Positions 9,695 through 19,701 are shown, counted from the stretch's first letter. The stretch is DNA of 64,000 nucleotides from Haemaphysalis longicornis (GCA_013339765.2 CM023449.1:21051888-21115887), one strand, 5' to 3'. The notes: generated by a model from the sequence alone, not told the origin. Numbers and translations are program-made.

Positions 9695-10210
9695 ATATAA
9701 AAAAATTCACCCGCATTTCCCCGAAGGGGAGCATGGGGAAGTGCGAATGCAGACCACGATTCCGTCGCCCGAGTACGCGTCGGTGTAGACGGCACTGTAC
9801 GGCGACTCGTCCCTGACCGGCGAGGTGGACACGGCGTGCGACACGAGGTTCGCGTAGACGTGACCGACGAGGTAGACGCCGCAGTACTCGCCCCGACTTC
9901 CGCTCCTGGCGAAGCAGCAGTCGTCGATTGGGAAGTGGGAATGCACGGGTGATGCGAAAGAATTCTTCTTGGCCAATCGCCCTAAGTGGGTATGTGCTAA
10001 AGAAATTAGGAACTCTTCTTGGCCAATCGCCCTAAGTGGGTATGTGGTGCGGATGGACGGACGGCGGTGGACGCGTGATTCAGGGTCGCTTAAGAGGTGC
10101 ATTCGCACTTAAAAATACTATCCGGCGCCTGGTTTCGATCCCTCGACCCTGCGGGCGGAACGCAATGTACATGGTGCTCTACCCACTGCGCCACAAAGCC
10201 GACACAGAAT
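9695..10210 (-). mobile_element. Composite tRNA-derived SINE, interrupted
   Basis: The minus strand from 10200 reads TGGCGCAGTGGGTAGAGC (box A) and later GGGTCGAGGGATCG (box-B-like). It then carries a body with two tandem copies of TTGGCCAATCGCCCTAAG (9970-10042, shown as plus) and ends near 9700 in TTCCCCGAAGGGG and an A-run. An exon-like insert at about 9751-9929 splits the body. Confidence 0.55.
9751..9929 (-). other. Exon-like open segment between direct repeats
   Basis: On the minus strand about 60 codons are open with strongly G/C-biased third positions: DDCCFARSGSRGEYCGVYLV and on to SPYSAVYTDAYSGDG. I do not recognise the family. It is flanked by GGGAAGTGCGAATGCA (about 9735-9750) and GGGAAGTGGGAATGCA (about 9930-9945), as if inserted into a SINE with a target duplication. 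No clear AG acceptor or GT donor sits at its edges. It could be a captured exon, a retrocopy fragment or chance. Confidence 0.35.
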
Positions 10211-10312
10211 GGAGGACGAACGCGCCTTATATCATTGACTCATTCAAACTACGTCAGAGAAGCTGCTGATACAACAACGCATTCACTGCCACCAACTCCC
10301 CAAACACTAACG

Positions 10313-10912
10313 TTAAAGGAGTACTGACACGAAATTTTTATGTTACGTTTTTTCGCTGCTATGCTGCCTACCAGCCCACTAATCATAGAATGACAGATTA
10401 GACGGTCGAGCGCAGCTTAAAAATTCATTTACGGCGTCGTTTATTCGTGCCAGTTTCGGTTTTCGACTGAAAAACGCCGAGCGCCGCATGACAGCATGTA
10501 TAGACATGACGTCACCATTCTTGCCCGTATCGCTGCCTCTCTAGAAGCGCGCGCGAGCGAGCGCACGCGCGCGCCCAGACCGGCCGAGGTTTTCGCCGTC
10601 CCCACAGGCCGGGCAGCATGACGTCAGTCCCAAAACCATGACGTGTACACACGCCCGAGCAGCGCGCGCCAACCACAGCCAGCGCGTCGGCTTCGTCACG
10701 GGAGCCCCGACGTCGGCAGTTTGGGGCACGTAGCAGATGATGTCACGTCGGCCCGCTCTGGGCTTTCTCGTGCGGGCGAAGATTAAAATGGATTTTAAAT
10801 ATGTTTCGCTGAACGGTTGCTGTTGAAACTTGCTGGGAGATATCTCCTGATAAAAAGGAAGCGTTTTACATAGTTATCTCAACTTTGAAATTTCGTGTCA
10901 GTACTCCTTTAA
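10313..10912. mobile_element. TTAA-flanked MITE, copy 1
   Basis: Both ends carry TTAA followed by AGGAGTACTGACACGAAA in inverted orientation (right end TTTCGTGTCAGTACTCCT then TTAA). There is no transposase. A full-length relative in reverse orientation lies at 53718-54281. TTAA duplications fit the piggyBac superfamily. Confidence 0.85.
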
Positions 10913-10995
10913 CGCAATACACCCACCCCCTATGCGACGCATTTACTCGAGTCCCCTTCGCGGGGAGATGGGCCCAATTTTTTTAAACCGAAAGA

Positions 10996-11490
10996 TTTTT
11001 GTATCGTGAGCTACACTGGCCGAGGTTGAGCAGTCTCGCGTGGCTCCTGGAGAGCCGCGCTGCGCATGCGCGAGGAGCAGTGACGTCACACGGCGCACAG
11101 AACGTTGCTCGCTGCCCGGCGTCTCTCACACACCCCAGCGCCCAACTTCTTCGGCGACCTCCGTTCCGCACGTGGCGGCCCGGTCCACTTGATGATCATG
11201 CGAGGGGTGCCCGGGTGTGGCAACCGATGGCTCGTGCGTCGCAGCATACCGGCGTGCGCCTGTGGAACCAGCTTAGCTCTGGGGCGATTGGTGACGCTGC
11301 GCCGGAGCCGCTTGATAAATATACACGTGTCACACAATGCGTATACCGTGTGTGTGTGTCATTGAAGCAGCAGTAAGCATGATAATCAAGCTAATCCTAG
11401 GCAACCAGGAAAGCTAAGAATAACCAGCTGAACTTAGCTCACGCTATGTATATCCTGGCATATCCCAGCTAAGCCACTGCTATTTTTTTT
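10996..11490 (+). repeat. GTAGCGTGAG-type element, long form
   Basis: It starts TTTTGTATCGTGAGCTACAC and ends GCTAAGCCACTGCTATTTTT, with TTAGCTCACGCTA just inside the right end as an inverted copy of the start. The middle part (GGCGTCTCTCACACACCC and a region with GGAACCAGCTTAGCTCTG) is shared with 58008-58502. Read on the minus strand, TGGCTTAGCTCGG near the end is box-A-like, so it may be a SINE. Confidence 0.75.
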
Positions 11491-12436
11491 AGTGGGAGTG
11501 ATGGCGTTTTGTCCAAAAAATAACGCATTTCCCCATAGGCCGGTTCGTCGACCGAAAAACTCTGCTAAGATATCTGTACAAACGGCGCATGCGTGAAACC
11601 TGGCTTCCGTTGTGTCCAAACGGTTACCTGGAAATCGCGAAAAAGGAACGGTTTTATATGGGACAATAAAAACGCATCGGTCATGAAGAAGGAGCACAAT
11701 AGTAAACGCTTATCTCATAAACGACGTATCGGTATGCATTCAGATCGTTCGTAGATGCTTTACTTAGTGCGCGAAAAATTGTTGCATGGGTTCGTTCTTC
11801 GCTTGCAATTTGGGTCTTCGAAAGTTTGACGATTGATTGGACGCACTTTCAGGGAAGGTTTTGACGCCATCCTGACACAGTTTTGATCTAAGCGTTTACT
11901 CTTCTCTCAACTGTGTTTAGGAAGGTACGGTAAAGTTTCTTAGTTTTTTAGTTGGGGAGGCTAAAGGCCGCATGGGGCTGACACGTGGAGGTGGGGAGAA
12001 AACGTTGTTAAAAACAAAACAAAGCAATGACGCCTTGATTCTACGAGCTATAACTTGGACTGAGGAGGCCTCCTTCAAGCTTCAGCACAATCCCCCCTGT
12101 TGATTTAAATAAACGTTTATTTTCTCTCTCTCTCGCCAGATTTCTGTTTTTCCGTCCTGTACTAGCTGCGCACTTCGTTCTGCAGAGCGTGCAAGTGGTG
12201 GCTGGAGTTAGGGTACCCACCGGAACGGCGGAGAGACAGGTGGCGCGCCGTGCTTAGGCTTGACGTCACCCTGGCAACGTCGGCATCGTCGCGAAGGCAG
12301 CTCCTTCCCCTCATCCTCTTCATTCTGTTGTTTTGTGCTCTTCTGTCGCTCGCTATGTTGGCAGATAGACGCGGCTCTTTGGAGTTATGCGAAAACTTTG
12401 CTGGCATGCCCCATCTATTAGCTTACGCAGAAAAAA
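11491..12436. other. Non-coding stretch with a CT-tailed motif
   Basis: I recognise no gene. At about 12107-12136, AATAAACGTTTATTT followed by CTCTCTCTC resembles the sequence just before the long CT run at 14968 and probably marks the 3' end of a retroelement. Confidence 0.4.
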
Positions 12437-12690
12437 AGAAGAAAAAAAAAAGTCGCAGCTTTCACTAATTCGCGCAAGGCTAGAGAAATTGCAGAGCTCG
12501 CGGCACCATCTCTCCCTTCTGCGGGACCCGGCTGTTACACCTCGCATGGATTTCCAGACTTGCCGATGGAAGTTCTCCAACACGTCTGGCAGGCCCGGAT
12601 CGTTTTGTCCGCAGCCTTTCACATCTCTCCCAATGTGGACCGCGTTACACGCGCTATAGAACCGGCGGCAACCGGCTTCGCGAACTCGGC
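12437..12690 (-). repeat. Repeat family with TGAAAGGCTGCGG motif, copy 1
   Basis: Reversed, this segment matches 36820-37050 and 37725-37975: AACGCGGTCCAC, GAGAGATGTGAAAGGCTGCG, a GCCTGCCAG block, GGAGAACTT, then CAGCTCTGC/GAGCTCTGC and a T-rich end. One frame carries AVHIGRDVKGCG, which partly survives in the third copy. I cannot tell whether it was ever coding. Confidence 0.65.
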
Positions 12691-13004
12691 GCGAACTGCC
12701 GAAGAGAAGAGCACGCGAGAGATAACGCCACGACAGTTGGGCAGAGTGTTCTAGAAAAGTTGAATTGGACCACGCTAAGCGCTCGTCACGAGACGCACTG
12801 TCACGTGCGCTCGGTGTTTTGTCTTTTAGATGCAGAGCATCTGATTCACTCGCCTTGTCCCTCCGGCGTCGTCCGTCGTCGTTGTCGTCGTCGTTTGTCC
12901 ACCCCTCCCCCATTCTCCTACGCCGTGCCAGCTGCGCTCATCCCGCCCGCCTCACCCCCTTTCCTCTCCCGATAGCGAACACTCTCTCCGCGAGGGGCAT
13001 TGGA

Positions 13005-13135
13005 TTGGATGCGATGGGATTGGATTGGATTGGATTGGATTGGATTGGCTTGGCTTGGCTTGGCTTGGATTGGATTGGATTGGATTGGATTTGGATTGGA
13101 TTTGGATTGGATTGGATTAAAGCGGATTGTGTTGG
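13005..13135 (+). repeat. (ATTGG)n minisatellite
   Basis: Perfect and near-perfect TTGGA units, with an internal block of CTTGG variants at about 13047-13066. Peptides such as QSNPIQSNPI in the shadow frames are only translations of the repeat. Short runs of the same unit occur inside elements at 31375 and 34775. Confidence 0.95.
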
Positions 13136-13258
13136 ATTGTGTTGCGTCATAGCCGCGGCAGACGCGCTGGGGCCGGCGCATGTGCAGTACTCTCTCTTCC
13201 GCGGTTTCCTCTACTTCGGGCGCGCTGCGCATATAACCGGTGGGCCGTTCTCCGGCGA

Positions 13259-13348
13259 AGCAACATCCACGCTTGGCTCAAACACCTAGAGTCCACGCCG
13301 CTTTACAAGTACGCCAACGTCGTCATCGACTGGGACCGGCTTACGCAG
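13259..13348 (+). other. Short coding-like segment, family unknown
   Basis: Thirty codons read SNIHAWLKHLESTPLYKYAN and then VVIDWDRLTQ, with mostly C or G in third positions, unlike the surrounding repeats. An AG precedes CAACATCC, so an acceptor is possible; no good donor follows the CAG. The residue pattern looks like a folded protein, but I cannot name the family. It may be a remnant exon or a piece of a transposon protein. Confidence 0.35.
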
Positions 13349-14768
13349 TCCCCCCAACGTTATGCGCGCTATAAAACGCGGTCCCTTCGCCGCTCCGCCT
13401 ATGCGTCGCATCTACACAGGGGTTCCCGCGAGGGGAGGTGGGAGTTTTTTTTTTTTTTCTTTTTGCGAGCCCCTCGCGTGGCGCAAGCCCATTCGCAAAC
13501 CTGGACGACGCCGGGCGCTCCTCACGAGACGCGCGCTCACGTTCATTCCATATTTTCTTGGTATTTTTTCTGTTCATGGACGGCGCAACCGAGAGCGTAA
13601 ACAGCTCTTCTCTCAGAAAACGTTCTTCTAGGAAGAGGTAGTAGCGGTTAAAGTATTAAAGGGGGAGGCGGATGCCGTATTGGCACTTGGTTCATCATCC
13701 TTTACGTTAAATCTGTATGAAAGGTGGCAGGAACCCGAAGGATATTTTTGTAAGCGTTAGTCACGTACGTTTTCTATCGGCACAATGGGTGTGTACACGG
13801 ATGCATACTTTCAATTGTTCGAAAGAGCAATAAACGCTGTCGAATGGAACTTAAAGATTTAATTTAATGTTGACTAACGCTATACCCAGGGCGTCGTGCA
13901 TCCTGCCGGGAAGGGCTACCTACGCACGACCGCACGTACTCTTCAGCATCGGTCGCGGAGAAATGATTCTCGTTTGCCATTCTTGTCGATGTCGTGCCGC
14001 CGACTTCTGTGCACAAGTCAGAGACGCCAGAAATCAGAGAAGAAATATCAAGTATTCAGGACGTTTCTTTTCTTTCTTTTTTTTCACAGGATCGGTTTTT
14101 CAAAGGTGTTCACTTAATTTGATATATTTATATGCGTTATTTATGAGCTGGAGTGGGATAGTAAGATTTAATTCACTTTGGGCACACAGGGCACATAAAG
14201 CACTGTTGTGCAGCTCGGGAACTTTCTCTTTAAAGACAATCACTCAATTTATTTCACTTTTGCACAGTATATTGAGAGGATGGAGCGGAGTGGTTCCTTC
14301 TAGGTCACTGACGACACAGCCTGCATAAAAAGTGTTCGTATTTCGGAAACAAATGAAGTCGTGTGTATAACCGCAGCCCTTTATATTATCCTGCGTTCGG
14401 GTTTCCTCACAAGAGCTTCCCATATAGCGAGAATTGTCGCCTATAAGATGTTTAGAAAGACGGGACTTTGCGCTGTTTATATATTTGTTTGTGGGATTTG
14501 TCCGTAATTACATCTATATTCGGATAAAATCGTCCAAAAAAGCAAAGAAGAATTGTCATCATCTTACTCGTTTTTCTTGTCATCCCCTCATCATCATACG
14601 CGTTATGCCACAAGACATTAGGTTATAACGAAACTGTGCTAAGTTCGCATGTAACGTATATTAAGGTTTAATTTTTAGGCATTTATTTTCGCCGGCAGGA
14701 AGTTGCTTTAGAGGTTTTTGATTGCGTGAAGTAAACGCTTGGGATTGTTTAATTTAAAGTACATGTAC
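13349..14768. other. No gene recognised
   Basis: There is a T-run at 13446-13459. A 45-bp stretch near 13508 (CTCACGAGACGC) is similar to one near 12785. The rest is unassigned, and the frames in it have no domain signature. Confidence 0.4.
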
Positions 14769-14864
14769 CTTCCGCAACAGCATATGTTTTTGCACTGGCA
14801 GTATTCCCCGTAGTAACCTTTCGGGGCACCACCAACATTTTTTGTGGTGATCACTGGTTCCTGT
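14769..14864 (-). CDS. Candidate internal exon of a Cys-rich peptide
   Basis: A polypyrimidine tract and acceptor (ATTTTTTTATGCAG on the minus strand) precede 96 nt that read QEPVITTKNVGGAPKGYYGE and then YCQCKNICCCGR. A GTACAT donor follows GGAAG. Five cysteines in twelve residues suggest a small secreted disulfide-rich peptide such as ticks produce in saliva, but I do not recognise the family. No partner exon with a signal peptide was found. Confidence is low because one exon alone cannot prove a gene. Confidence 0.3.
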
Positions 14865-14967
14865 CTGCATAAAAAAATCTGCAGCCAAAGCCCTATGTTA
14901 CCTGGATTTATGTCAACCCACGCCACCGAGTGACAGCTAAACCATCACCATTTGATAAAATAAACGC

Positions 14968-14968
14968 T

Positions 14969-15041
<73 letters not shown>
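14968..15041 (+). repeat. (CT)n microsatellite
   Basis: About 37 CT units follow AATAAACGCTTATT. The same prefix plus a shorter CT run is at 12107-12136, so the run probably grew from a retroelement tail. Confidence 0.95.
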
Positions 15042-15044
<3 letters not shown>

Positions 15045-15639
15045 GCGCCTAATTCGTTTCGCCATGCGATATCTTCGAATGATTTGTGTCGTCAGTGACT
15101 TTGGCGACAATTAAGCGCATGCCTGGGACTCAGACGTCATATTTTCTATGACGTACGTTCCTTTGCCAAACGAGTCTGTCAACCTGTTTGCTATGAAACG
15201 CGGCGCCTCTATGAAAGGCGGCGCGGCGCCTCTTCGTACATTGGCTGTGCTCACGCAGGTTTCTGTCGTTCGCGTCGTGAGTGAGAGTTAGTTACGTCAC
15301 TCGAAAGAGCCGAAGGGAAAAGACCCGCGCTAGGCTGATGCTACTCCAGTGCCACTTGTTAGCGAGCGTGCTTTACTCGCTACCTTGAAGCAATTGGGCA
15401 TTCAACGTGTTGTTACAACAGCTGTCAGTCTTCCGAGGGGGCCTAAGGCAAAGCCTTTGGTTTCGAGCTGCATAATAGAGTGCTTCGCGTTTAGTTTTTC
15501 ACGTTCGCACGGCCCTCCCTTCCAGCTGCCGTGCAGACAATCGGGCCCTTGAGCCGGTTCCTCGGCATAAGTGGGCACGAAAGCGGGTTATATTTACAGT
15601 ATGAATGCATGAACTAAAGAACTTACCTTTACCTCCAAG
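15042..15639. other. No gene recognised
   Basis: It contains GGCGCCTCT repeats near 15205-15232 but no recognisable coding or repeat family. Confidence 0.35.
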
Positions 15640-15880
15640 GAGGGAGGCTGTATTAGGTGTAATCATTTTGCGAACTTCGTGGAAGCGTTCTGAAACTTTG
15701 TGCGTATTTTCTGCGAAATATAAACCGACCGTGCTGAAAGGTATGCGCAAACGTTTTGTGGACTTCGCGCGAGTTTTTTGTGAACCGCCCGTGAGCTTTG
15801 TGCGAACTAGCGCCAACTGTAACGCGACCGTGTGTAAGCATTGTGCGTCTTTTTAGAAGCTTCGCGCGAGCTTCGTGTGA
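15640..15880 (+). repeat. Degenerate minisatellite, units of about 20-25 bp
   Basis: Repeated variants of CGAACTTCGTG, GAAACTTTGTGCG, GACTTCGCGCGAG and GAGCTTTGTGCGAAC are arranged in tandem. The same unit in the opposite orientation fills 45600-45925. Confidence 0.6.
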
Positions 15881-15884
15881 GCAC

Positions 15885-16110
15885 TTTAATTCGTCGCATT
15901 CTTTACCGAGTACCAGTTCAGCCCGAACCATCTAACGCCCTGCATTTGACAAAAATGTATAATTGACGGAGTTAACACACTCAATCGTAACACAATAGCG
16001 TAAATTGAGATATTGCAGAATGGAAATGACAGAACTAAATAATACAGAATAGAAACTACCGAAGTAAATTAACTAAACAAAAAATGTGCATCTTATACAT
16101 CTCCCCCCCA
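15885..16110 (+). repeat. Single satellite-like monomer with terminal motif, copy 2
   Basis: TTAATTCGTCGCATTCTTT, then ACCGAGTACC, matches the right end of the block at 54475-55143 read in reverse. One monomer follows (TAACGCCCTGCATTTG to GCGTAAATTGAGATATTG), ending at GCATCTTATACATCTC. The same boundary follows the monomer at 842-1035. Confidence 0.6.
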
Positions 16111-16188
16111 AATTGAAGATAAACACTCATTGTCCTGATTGCTGTCGCCGATCATCTTCAGTCGTTCCATATTCCGCTTGCAACTCCG

Positions 16189-16860
16189 TTGGAAGTGTGT
16201 TGCGCATGTGTTCGCATCATGCACCAAAACGCTATCTTTTGTGTTTGTTATCGACCACCCAATGCCCCCTCATCATTTTGCAGTGATCTTCATGACGTAC
16301 TAAACACCATTATTCTAAGATTCCCCAACTCTCCAATCTTCCTTTTAGGCGACTTCAATTACCCTCAAATAAATTGGTCCGACAGTGGCCCGTACATTTC
16401 TTTTTCCTCCCGTGAAGCAAAAGAATTTCTTTACTTGTGTAGCACTTTTCATTTTTCACAGCTTGTAACCAAACCGACACGCACTTCCCTATCCAGCGCT
16501 AATGAACTTGACCTAGTTTTAACCACTTCACCAGATCTCGTCCACTCGCTCGCCCTCACGCCAGGTCTTAGTGATCATAGTTTTGTTCACTTCTCGGTAA
16601 ACACAGATACTAAACGAACCGGCAGTAAAGCAGAGCGCATCAGGGATTATCGCAAGGCCGACTTTGCAGCTATTAGCACTGAGCTTGAAGCCCTCATGGA
16701 TGCCTTCATGGTCCAATTTTATGAACGTACACTAAATACTAATTGGGCCCTTTTTAAAGATAAAAGTCACTCCTTGATCAAAAAGTATATACCATCGCGC
16801 GTCATTCCTTGTAAACACCGTGCCCCTTGGTTTAATATTTTCCTCAAGCGCGCCTTTTAA
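16189..16860 (+). pseudogene. LINE endonuclease domain, 3' part
   Basis: An open frame holds the C-terminal half of an APE-type endonuclease: FLLGDFNYPQINW near the start, NELDLVLTT in the middle and GLSDHSFVHF before the linker. These match the GDFN and SDH motifs of the nuclease that nicks target DNA in CR1/L2/Jockey LINEs. The N-terminal catalytic part is missing or too diverged to see. The frame stops after FNIFLKRAF, but the linker continues in another frame (RLFRKAHK and on), so this is a frameshifted remnant. Confidence 0.85.
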
Positions 16861-17400
16861 ATAGAAAGAAGCGACTGTTTCGCAAAGCGCATAAGTGCAA
16901 CCGCCCCGATGCATGGGCTACGTACCGCCAAAGTAATAATGTTTTCAAGGATGCAGTTAAAAAAGCAAAGCGCGTTTTCTTCAATAATACACTTCCCTTG
17001 TTGCTTGTTGAAAATACCAAGAAATTCTGGACTATAATCGGTGCCCCAAAAAACAACGCAGTATCTTTAGTTGATGAAAACGGTGCCATCATCCCTCATT
17101 CCAAAAGCTGTTTTGTTTTGAATGACATGTTTAAGAAGGTCTTTACTCAACCATCCCCAAATACTAACTTTTGTCCCATTGAAGCGGTCGATTTTCCACC
17201 AATGGAACGAGTTGTTATTGACCGGGGGGGAATCATACCGCTCATCAGGAATATAAAATTATCGTCGTCATCGGGAGTAATGGAATAAATTTCAAAATTT
17301 CTCAAAAGCACCGAAGTATATTCATCCATAATTCTTGCTCAGATTTTCCACCCAGTCATTAACTTCGAACACGTTACCTGACAATTGGAAGATTGGCAAG
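16861..17400 (+). pseudogene. LINE linker between endonuclease and RT, frameshifted
   Basis: The open frame 16998-17288 reads LLVENTKKFWTIIGAPKNNA, then LNDMFKKVFTQPSPN, the usual connector before the RT in this clade (K-FW, F--VF motifs). Stops and a frameshift follow near 17285. The remnant is split at 17400 by a SINE and resumes at 17644. Confidence 0.75.
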
Positions 17401-17656
17401 ACCCGCCGCGGTGGCTCAGTGGCTAAGGCGTTGCGCTGCTGAGCACGAGGTCGCGGGTTTTCGATTCCCGGCCGCGGCGGCCGCTTTTCTGATGGAGGCG
17501 AAAAGCAAAAACGCCCTGTGTGTACGAGATTTCGGCGCACGTTAAAGATCCCCAGGTGGTCAAAATTAATCCGGAGCCCTCCACTACGGCGCGCCTCATC
17601 GCCTGCGTTGCGTCGGCGCGTTTAAACCCTACAATCAGAATCAGAAGATTGGCAAG
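17388..17656. repeat. 13-bp target-site duplication around nested SINE
   Basis: GAAGATTGGCAAG at 17388-17400 and again at 17644-17656 flank the SINE exactly. This marks a clean insertion into the LINE. Confidence 0.95.
17401..17643 (+). mobile_element. Ruka-like tRNA-derived SINE, full length, in LINE
   Basis: The head is CCGCCGCGGTGGCTCAGTGG (box A), with box B close to GGTTTTCGATTCCCGG. The body reads CTGATGGAGGCGAAAAGC, GATCCCCAGGTGGTC, CCGGAGCCCTCCACTACGG and GCCTGCGTTGCGTCGGC, with a short AATC-type tail. Ruka SINEs are described from ixodid ticks and depend on LINE enzymes to move. Confidence 0.95.
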
Positions 17657-17881
17657 GTGATCCCATTATTCAAGTGCGGTGACACGCGCAACCCATTAAA
17701 TTACCGTCCGATTTCATTAACTATCATCCCGTGTAAGATTTTCGTACACATAATTTATTCCCACCTGGTTAAGTTTCTGGAAAACAACTCTTTTTTTTCT
17801 TCATGCCAACATGGCTTTAGGAAATCATTTTCTTGCGAGACCCAGCTCATTTCTTTCACACATGACCTTTCCCTGCTCTAG
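17657..17881 (+). pseudogene. LINE RT, N-terminal part
   Basis: The frame reads VIPLFKCGDTRNPLNYRPIS and then NNSFFSSCQHGFRKSFSCET, which are RT blocks 0-2 of the CR1/L2/Jockey group (NYRPIS, QHGFR). It ends in a stop before the next frame begins at about 17885. Confidence 0.85.
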
Positions 17882-17884
17882 ATA

Positions 17885-18795
17885 ACGGATGTTTTGTTGA
17901 CTGCATATTCTTGGACTTCTCCAAAGCATTCGATCTTGTTTCTCATCAGTTACTTTGCATGAAGCTGCGAAAGTTAAATCTGGACCCTAATATTGTATCT
18001 TGGATTGAGAATTCTTTGTCTAATAGAACACAATTTGTAACCGCTAATGATTTTGACTCTTCTTTCTGTTCAGTCACATCAAGCGTGCCTCAGGGATCCG
18101 TACTCGGCCCTCTTCTCTTTCTAATTTATATCAATGATCTACCCACCTCAATTAACTCTTCCATCAGATTGTTTGCAGATGATTGTGTACTGTACCGAAC
18201 CATTTCTTCAAATTCTGACTCGTCACTGCTACAGTGTGATCTAAACAAAGTGTCTAACTGGTGTAATAATTGGAAAATGCGTCTAAACATTTATAAATGT
18301 AAAACAATGAGAATTTCCCAGCGTCTGAACCTCCCTGAAGCTTCCATTTACACTATTGAAGGCCGCCAACTTGAAGAGACTAAGACGTATAAATATCTAG
18401 GAGTCCACATAACTTATAACTTATCTTGGGAAACTCACGTGAATTACATAATTAACAATGCTAATAGGACCATTGGGTACCTCCGACGTAACTTTTTTGC
18501 TGCCCCTTCTGACCTGAAATTGATACTTTACAAAACACTAATTCGTCCAAAGCTAGAATATGCCTGCGCAGTCTGGGACCCAGGATTCGATTATCTTACT
18601 AACGCTTTAGAATCCGTTCAAAATCGCAGCGCACGTTTTATCTTGGCCAACTACTCTCCCATGTCAAGTGTAACATCTATTAAACTCACCCTTAATCTAA
18701 CCAATCTTTCTTTGCGCAGAAAAGCAGCTCGATTGAATCTATTTCACAAGATCTACCACTCCGAACCCAATTTTAAGAAACGAACTGGTAAGTAG
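17885..18795 (+). pseudogene. LINE reverse transcriptase core
   Basis: This is a 295-residue open frame with FLDFSKAFDLVSHQLL, SVPQGSVLGPLLFLIYINDL, the catalytic box RLFADDCVLY, KYLGVHI and a thumb region to RRKAARLNLFHKIY. FADD is intact, unlike in the copy at 7090-8320. The frame ends at about 18793, before the C-terminal DWNDLP-type region expected in this family, so the 3' end is truncated. With the SINE insertion and the frameshifts upstream it cannot make a full protein. Confidence 0.9.
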
Positions 18796-18838
18796 TCCAT
18801 CATATATTTACCGTATGCCGCCGATACCGTATACCAAA

Positions 18839-18890
18839 ATTTACCGTATGCTACCGATGTAATTGCTTACATCGGTGGCATACGGTAAAT
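18839..18890. repeat. Hairpin with 24-bp arms and TTGC loop
   Basis: ATTTACCGTATGCTACCG at 18839-18856 pairs with CGGTGGCATACGGTAAAT at 18873-18890; the full arms are 24 bp with one mismatch. Extra TTTACCGTATGC copies sit just upstream at about 18808-18819. It lies next to the truncated 3' end of the LINE. Confidence 0.85.
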
Positions 18891-19219
18891 GCTTACAAAT
18901 GCTTACAAGCGGTGTAAGCAAGCTGAAAGAACAATAAAAAACTAGGAAAAAGGGGATTCCTACGACAACAGATATTTCGTACCAGACGAGTACGCTAAAA
19001 TTTTCGAGTAAACTTGCAGCTCGAAGAATTGGCAAAATAATTAACACACACACAAAAAAGAGACACTAACACGCTACTAGACAGCTTCAACCGAAGCGTC
19101 CGATTGCCGGGAAATCTCGAAAACTTGGCATTACCATAACAACTTTCCAGTACTGGCGCAACCCTCTGAAGTCTTCTTCTCCTTTTACCCGTGAAGGTGT
19201 AGCGGAAATGTTCCCGCAC
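18891..19219. other. No gene recognised
   Basis: AT-rich sequence without recognisable domains or repeats. Confidence 0.35.
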
Positions 19220-19221
19220 CG

Positions 19222-19275
19222 TTTCACTGTTTCACCGTTTCACCGTTTCACCGTTTCACCGCACCGTTTCAACGG
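19222..19275 (+). repeat. (CGTTTCAC)n short minisatellite
   Basis: Six or so units of ACCGTTTC with small changes. Confidence 0.9.
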
Positions 19276-19701
19276 CTTCACTGGTTTAGTCACCGAAACA
19301 GCCTTTTAAAAACGCGCGCCCTTCAATCGACCGGATCGGAGCAAACAAGTTTCGGTTTCGAAACCTACCACCACACGCCTTCGACACCCACCAGGCGGCG
19401 GCACAGAACAACGCAGCAGCGTGACGTACGCGGCGCATCGGAGGCCACGTGATCCTGTTTGCCCACCCGCCAACAAAAAACAACAAAGAAATATCCGGTG
19501 GCGCGCTTCTCTCGCCGTGCCTCGAAAGTCCCGGCGCCTCGCCCCCTGCTTCCAGCATAACCGGCGGCCGCCGCGGAAGCAGCAGCGACGCACGCCGAAG
19601 GGGCGAGTAGGGGACCGGCCGTCGTAACACCACAAAACCGGCTTCCTCCACCAGCGAAGCCAGGCTTTTTCTTCGCACAAAGGCTGCAGTGCGAACACAC
19701 C

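Noticed and set aside
12353..12913. 186-codon open frame on the minus strand
   Set aside because: It runs through a dispersed repeat (copies at 36820 and 37725 are not open) and into unrelated sequence; no start or domain support.
12918..13289. Frames coding QSNPIQ- or LDWIG-type repeats
   Set aside because: Pure translation of the ATTGG minisatellite.
17481..17510. CTGATGG-AGGCGAAA in the SINE body as a mini hammerhead core
   Set aside because: The core differs (CTGATGG) and there is no stem II; the likeness is chance.
19222..19275. Telomere-like repeat
   Set aside because: The unit is CGTTTCAC, not the arthropod TTAGG.
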